64,000 nt of DNA. It comes from Aquilaria yunnanensis (lineage: Eukaryota; Streptophyta; Magnoliopsida; Malvales; Thymelaeaceae). The notes under the pieces were generated by a model, which was not told the DNA's origin, did no database searches, and was given only the letters and a program-made list of their open reading frames with translations. A program made the position numbers and the translations under genes. Shown piece by piece: positions 60,801 through 64,000 of the stretch; the stretch's first letter is position 1, and each line of letters begins with the position of its first letter. The DNA lies in contig CM077594.1 in assembly GCA_039654915.1 (NCBI GenBank), positions 103,988,893-104,052,892 of the forward strand, written 5' to 3'.

Positions 60801-62603
60801 GTACAACCTTATTTCAATCTTTTCAAGAGGTATCCGCTCCACATACATATCATCATCATCGTCAGCAGCGTCATCATCCTTCTTGGGATCCTCTTTTCGT
60901 TTTTTTCTGTAAAAAAGTTCAGCTAGCCTGAAAGCACCAAAACACTAAAAAAAACATCAGAAGAAGAAGAAGAAGCAACAAGTAAAGCAATTAAACTGAG
61001 AAGGATCAACGGTCAGACAGAACCACATTAAACAGCATCTTATGATTTGATTTAAGTAGTTTAGCACCTAATTGGAGAAGCATTAAAAGAACATGGTAGT
61101 TAGTTGAGATATTCCATGCATTTGGAAAATATATTTCTGGTTATTTTCGAGCACATGATCAGAAATCATCTCTGCAAGATTATCTATAATCAGTAGAAAA
61201 AGTTAAACAAGGGTCAGAAAAACTACTGACCGAGTTTTCTTAAGGAGATATGTCCAAAGACGTGCAATGAGCATGTCCACTTTCTCAAAAAAGAAGTAAT
61301 CAGTTGTCCGATCGATCCCCACTCCACGCCTGAAGATAATGTACTAAACATGAAAGAAACATGATGCACATCAGCCTTGTGAGTTCCGAGTTTCATGAAT
61401 AGAGAAAGAAGAACTAATGAAGATGGCGAAACTCTTGGAAACTGGCAGTACACTTCTCCACCTTATCAGCAGAATCAGGAAGGTCTTCTTGAGGATGCTC
61501 CGCAAAATACCTCTTCAGAAGCCTTTTGTCAAGCTATATTAAGTGGAAAATAACATTAAAAAAATGAAGAAGAAGAAGAAGAAGAAATATCAGTACTAAA
61601 GAATACATATAAGGTCAACAGATTTCCTCGGATACACATGAAATGGCTAACCTTGGTTTCATCGACTGCAATTGGAAGATATACAAGATACTGTCCAGCT
61701 ATTGCAACATCCATCTCTTCTTGTGTGATTAATCTAAAGTTGCTTTTATCCATTACCTGAAACAAATATGTCAAGAAATTTTGTTCAAGTACATCAATTT
61801 CTTCGGGAGTAAGCTTCTGCTGCTGCAGCTTTTGGGCTCCATGTACAGGGTCAAAGAGGGTGTATAGTTGCTGCAGACACCAGGTTCAACACAAATAATA
61901 AGAACAAGCTTGGAAAATGGACTAAGCAAAAGCACGGATCGTGATCATGACATAATGATTAGGGCATCTGAGCGAAGGTTATCAATTTATTAAATCCTAT
62001 TCTAGAGAAGAAGAAAACGTACCATTAAATCCTCAAATTGTAGAAGATACCAAGCACGAATCGTATACTCAACTCTCTTACAGAACTTCAGAAACTCGCC
62101 GCGATCAGAACTGTGTTCTGTTGAAGATCAGAGTGTTAACCACGAGAGATGGAAAAGATCCGACTTTAGGGAGAGACAGAGTAATGCATCATTTCATACA
62201 ATTCCTTCAAAGGTAAACTGAAGCTAACAAAAGCGAAAGGTTTCATCCAAGAAGCTCAAACTGACAAAGCCACTGATGCATTGGTGAAACGGACCACATT
62301 TTGTACAGCAGATAAAATTTGTAAAAGCAATCAGCTTTGTACCCTTCCAAAACGACAGATTTCTACCCAAACTCCGCAATGAGGAAAAGCAATCCCAGAA
62401 ACCATCTGAGAAATAGCTTATAATTTCATTTGGGAGAAGGAAAAAAAAAAGAAAATGTTTTCTTTAGAGGCCCCACCAATGAGGTTGGCCAAGGTCATAA
62501 TGAGCCGAGGCTTGAGGATTGGAATCATAAACTCGCGGTCTAGACGAATTACTTCCTTCGTCTTCCCTCCAGTCCTCTCCGTCGTCTCGATGGAATTGAT
62601 CAT
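57874..62603 (-). CDS. DUF3754 membrane protein, upstream paralogue, 14 exons, 492 residues
   Basis: Exons in reading order: 62603-62477, 62117-62023, 61870-61652, 61533-61462, 61343-61231, 60927-60808, 60331-60263, 59823-59736, 59616-59545, 59436-59336, 58905-58788, 58575-58516, 58421-58311, 57987-57874 (TGA). Phases close throughout. It has the family core [18 protein letters not shown] (172-189), an acidic tract [50 protein letters not shown], and hydrophobic segments near 312-330 and 338-358, suggesting a two-span membrane protein. The C-terminal [14 protein letters not shown] region looks like a small helical or winged-helix fold. Its third exon fuses two exons that are separate in the paralogue. 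ATG at 62603 is the first in-frame ATG; the frame upstream is open only to a GTG. Confidence 0.9.
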
Positions 62604-63599
62604 GGTGGAACCGAAGAGGCGAGGACTCGGCACCCAGATGAACAAGTGGCGACCTTGATGCACGAAGTGAGTTGGAATGGTTGAGAGGGGAAGGAAATCT
62701 GAGAAATGCGACAGTTCTTTTTGGTCTTTGTTTAAAAGTCATGATCGCTTTGGTCGCAAGCTTTTATATAAAGCCTTTGCTACTTCATCCGAGTGTTCCG
62801 GCCACTTCTTCGGAGGTTTTGAAAGCTCGCTGTGTTTTTTAGACGACTTGAGTTGAGAAACATCTTCAATCCACTCCTATCCACCCTCTCAAGTTCACTT
62901 CAATCTATTTTACACCCACTACTTCATTTGTCTACAAACTAATCCCCCCTATTCTAAGGGTACCACGTTAGTACCTATGCACGTGGATGTGCATCATTTG
63001 TATCACATATCCAATCGCAAGTGCACACTAACTCACCCTTTGGGCCTAAAGTGACAAACAAATTTAGAGGTAAAATTTTGAAAAAGGAAAAGAGAATATA
63101 CTTTATGTGAATTTAAGAGCTGTGTGGATGTGGTAATTTGAGGTTTGGTTTTTTACCAGCATAGTGGTTTTGAGGAGTGAACCCGTCATTTTCTCTCATG
63201 AAAATGATGAAAAATAATTTTCATGAGTCGAAGAAATGCTTTAGTCTACTTACACCCCCTGAATTCGCTGGGAATTTTGCAAATTGCGCCAAAGTGAATG
63301 GGGAAAAAGAACGTTACGAATTGAAAATAATTTTGAAAGTTGAATGAAAAATTGTTGATCCACACAGAAATTTGAGGTTAGATTTATGCCGGGAGCTGGT
63401 AGGAAGAGGAAGGCCGCTATTTCCTCCCCAACTCCAACAATTGGAATTTGGATCAGTCAAAAACGAGAGCCGATAAATATTAGTCGTAATTTGGCTAATT
63501 ACTATACTTCAGCATCAAATGAAATATTTTAAATGACAATTATAAAAATGAACTGTATATCACGTAGAGAGTTGTGGCTGTAGTTGTATTTATAATATA
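62604..63599. other. Promoter side of the upstream DUF3754 gene and intergenic DNA
   Basis: The 5' UTR and promoter of the minus-strand gene lie near 62604-62900. The minus-strand TATA-like TTTATATAAAAG (62760-62771) could set its start. The rest is AT-rich without features. Confidence 0.45.
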
Positions 63600-63768
63600 C
63601 TTTCTACATCCTACATTTGATAACATTATAATATCGTATAAAAAGTAATGATATAACGCTATATCAGGTATAAAATTGGAAAAAGAAAAACATAAAAGTA
63701 TAAAATGTAACTTCTTTTTTTTTTATGATTTCTTTTAAAAAGTATCACTAATCATAGAGCAGAAGGAG
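63600..63768. mobile_element. Small Stowaway-like MITE (169 bp, TA target site)
   Basis: The left end CTTTCTACATCCTACATTTG and the minus-strand right end CTCCTTCTGCTCTATGATTA are diverged inverted repeats of the CTCCCTCCGTCC type. TA flanks both sides (63598-63599 and 63769-63770). The 230 bases after it show nothing recognisable. Confidence 0.6.
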
Positions 63769-64000
63769 TATTCTATAGTAGGTTCATAGGGTAAATAAAC
63801 ATTGAAACGCACAGTTTAGAGTTGAGACCATTTCATGTAATACATCATCTTTTATTTTGAGTTTTACGTATTCCTATATTATTTCGCATTCTTCTTCTCC
63901 CTTTCCAAATAAAACCAAGTTAGGCTGAGTTGTGGGCCTTCGGGATAACCCCCGACTTGCTTCACAAAATGGGAAACATTATGTTGGCAGTGGAGACGGA

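Noticed and set aside
62464..62742. 92-codon minus-strand frame overlapping the first DUF3754 exon
   Set aside because: Shadow of the real exon 1 in another phase.

Overview
The window is nuclear DNA of a flowering plant, most likely a eudicot. The signs are short exons with GT-AG introns, AT-rich intergenic DNA, plant gene families (chalcone synthase, a membrane-anchored receptor-like kinase, NOP10) and plant-type transposons with readable target-site duplications (TSDs). Five genes can be supported. The rest is mostly mobile DNA, much of it nested.

Layout. 1-426: 3' end of a chalcone synthase gene. 481-8644: a head-to-tail duplication of about 3.9 kb of non-coding DNA, whose second unit carries an extra 407 bp insertion. 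9440-14181: remains of a CACTA-like element that hosts a 2.4 kb solo LTR (TSD TTATA) and a block of degenerate telomere-like repeats. 14838-16274: NOP10, with telo-box and site II motifs upstream. 18161-21272: a non-autonomous hAT element (8 bp TSD) and a Mutator-like element (9 bp TSD) nested in an older element. 22384-26960: a 4.6 kb CACTA element (TSD ACA) with two different subterminal repeat families, a broken Ptta/En/Spm-type transposase gene and an apparently captured dirigent-like gene end. 28898-29527: another 9 bp-TSD element.

29951-35966: an endogenous pararetrovirus (Caulimoviridae). It has a coat protein-protease-reverse transcriptase-RNase H reading frame with four in-frame stops, a second ORF with one stop, a promoter resembling caulimovirus 35S promoters, and a copy of the leader region at both ends in opposite orientation. 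36665-45434: LINE, Stowaway, CACTA and unclassified repeats.

48586-62603: the gene-rich end. A seven-exon receptor-like kinase gene (379 residues) faces, tail to tail, a tandem pair of intact DUF3754 membrane-protein genes on the minus strand (493 and 492 residues, 15 and 14 exons). Their introns fall at the same positions except for one present only in the downstream copy. All exon phases were checked by hand and close without frameshift.

No functional link between the five genes is visible. NOP10 serves ribosome biogenesis, CHS flavonoid synthesis, the kinase probably signalling, and the DUF3754 pair has no established role. The strongest candidates for something unusual are the CACTA element with a host-gene fragment, the pararetrovirus bounded by inverted leader copies, and the diverged DUF3754 pair.
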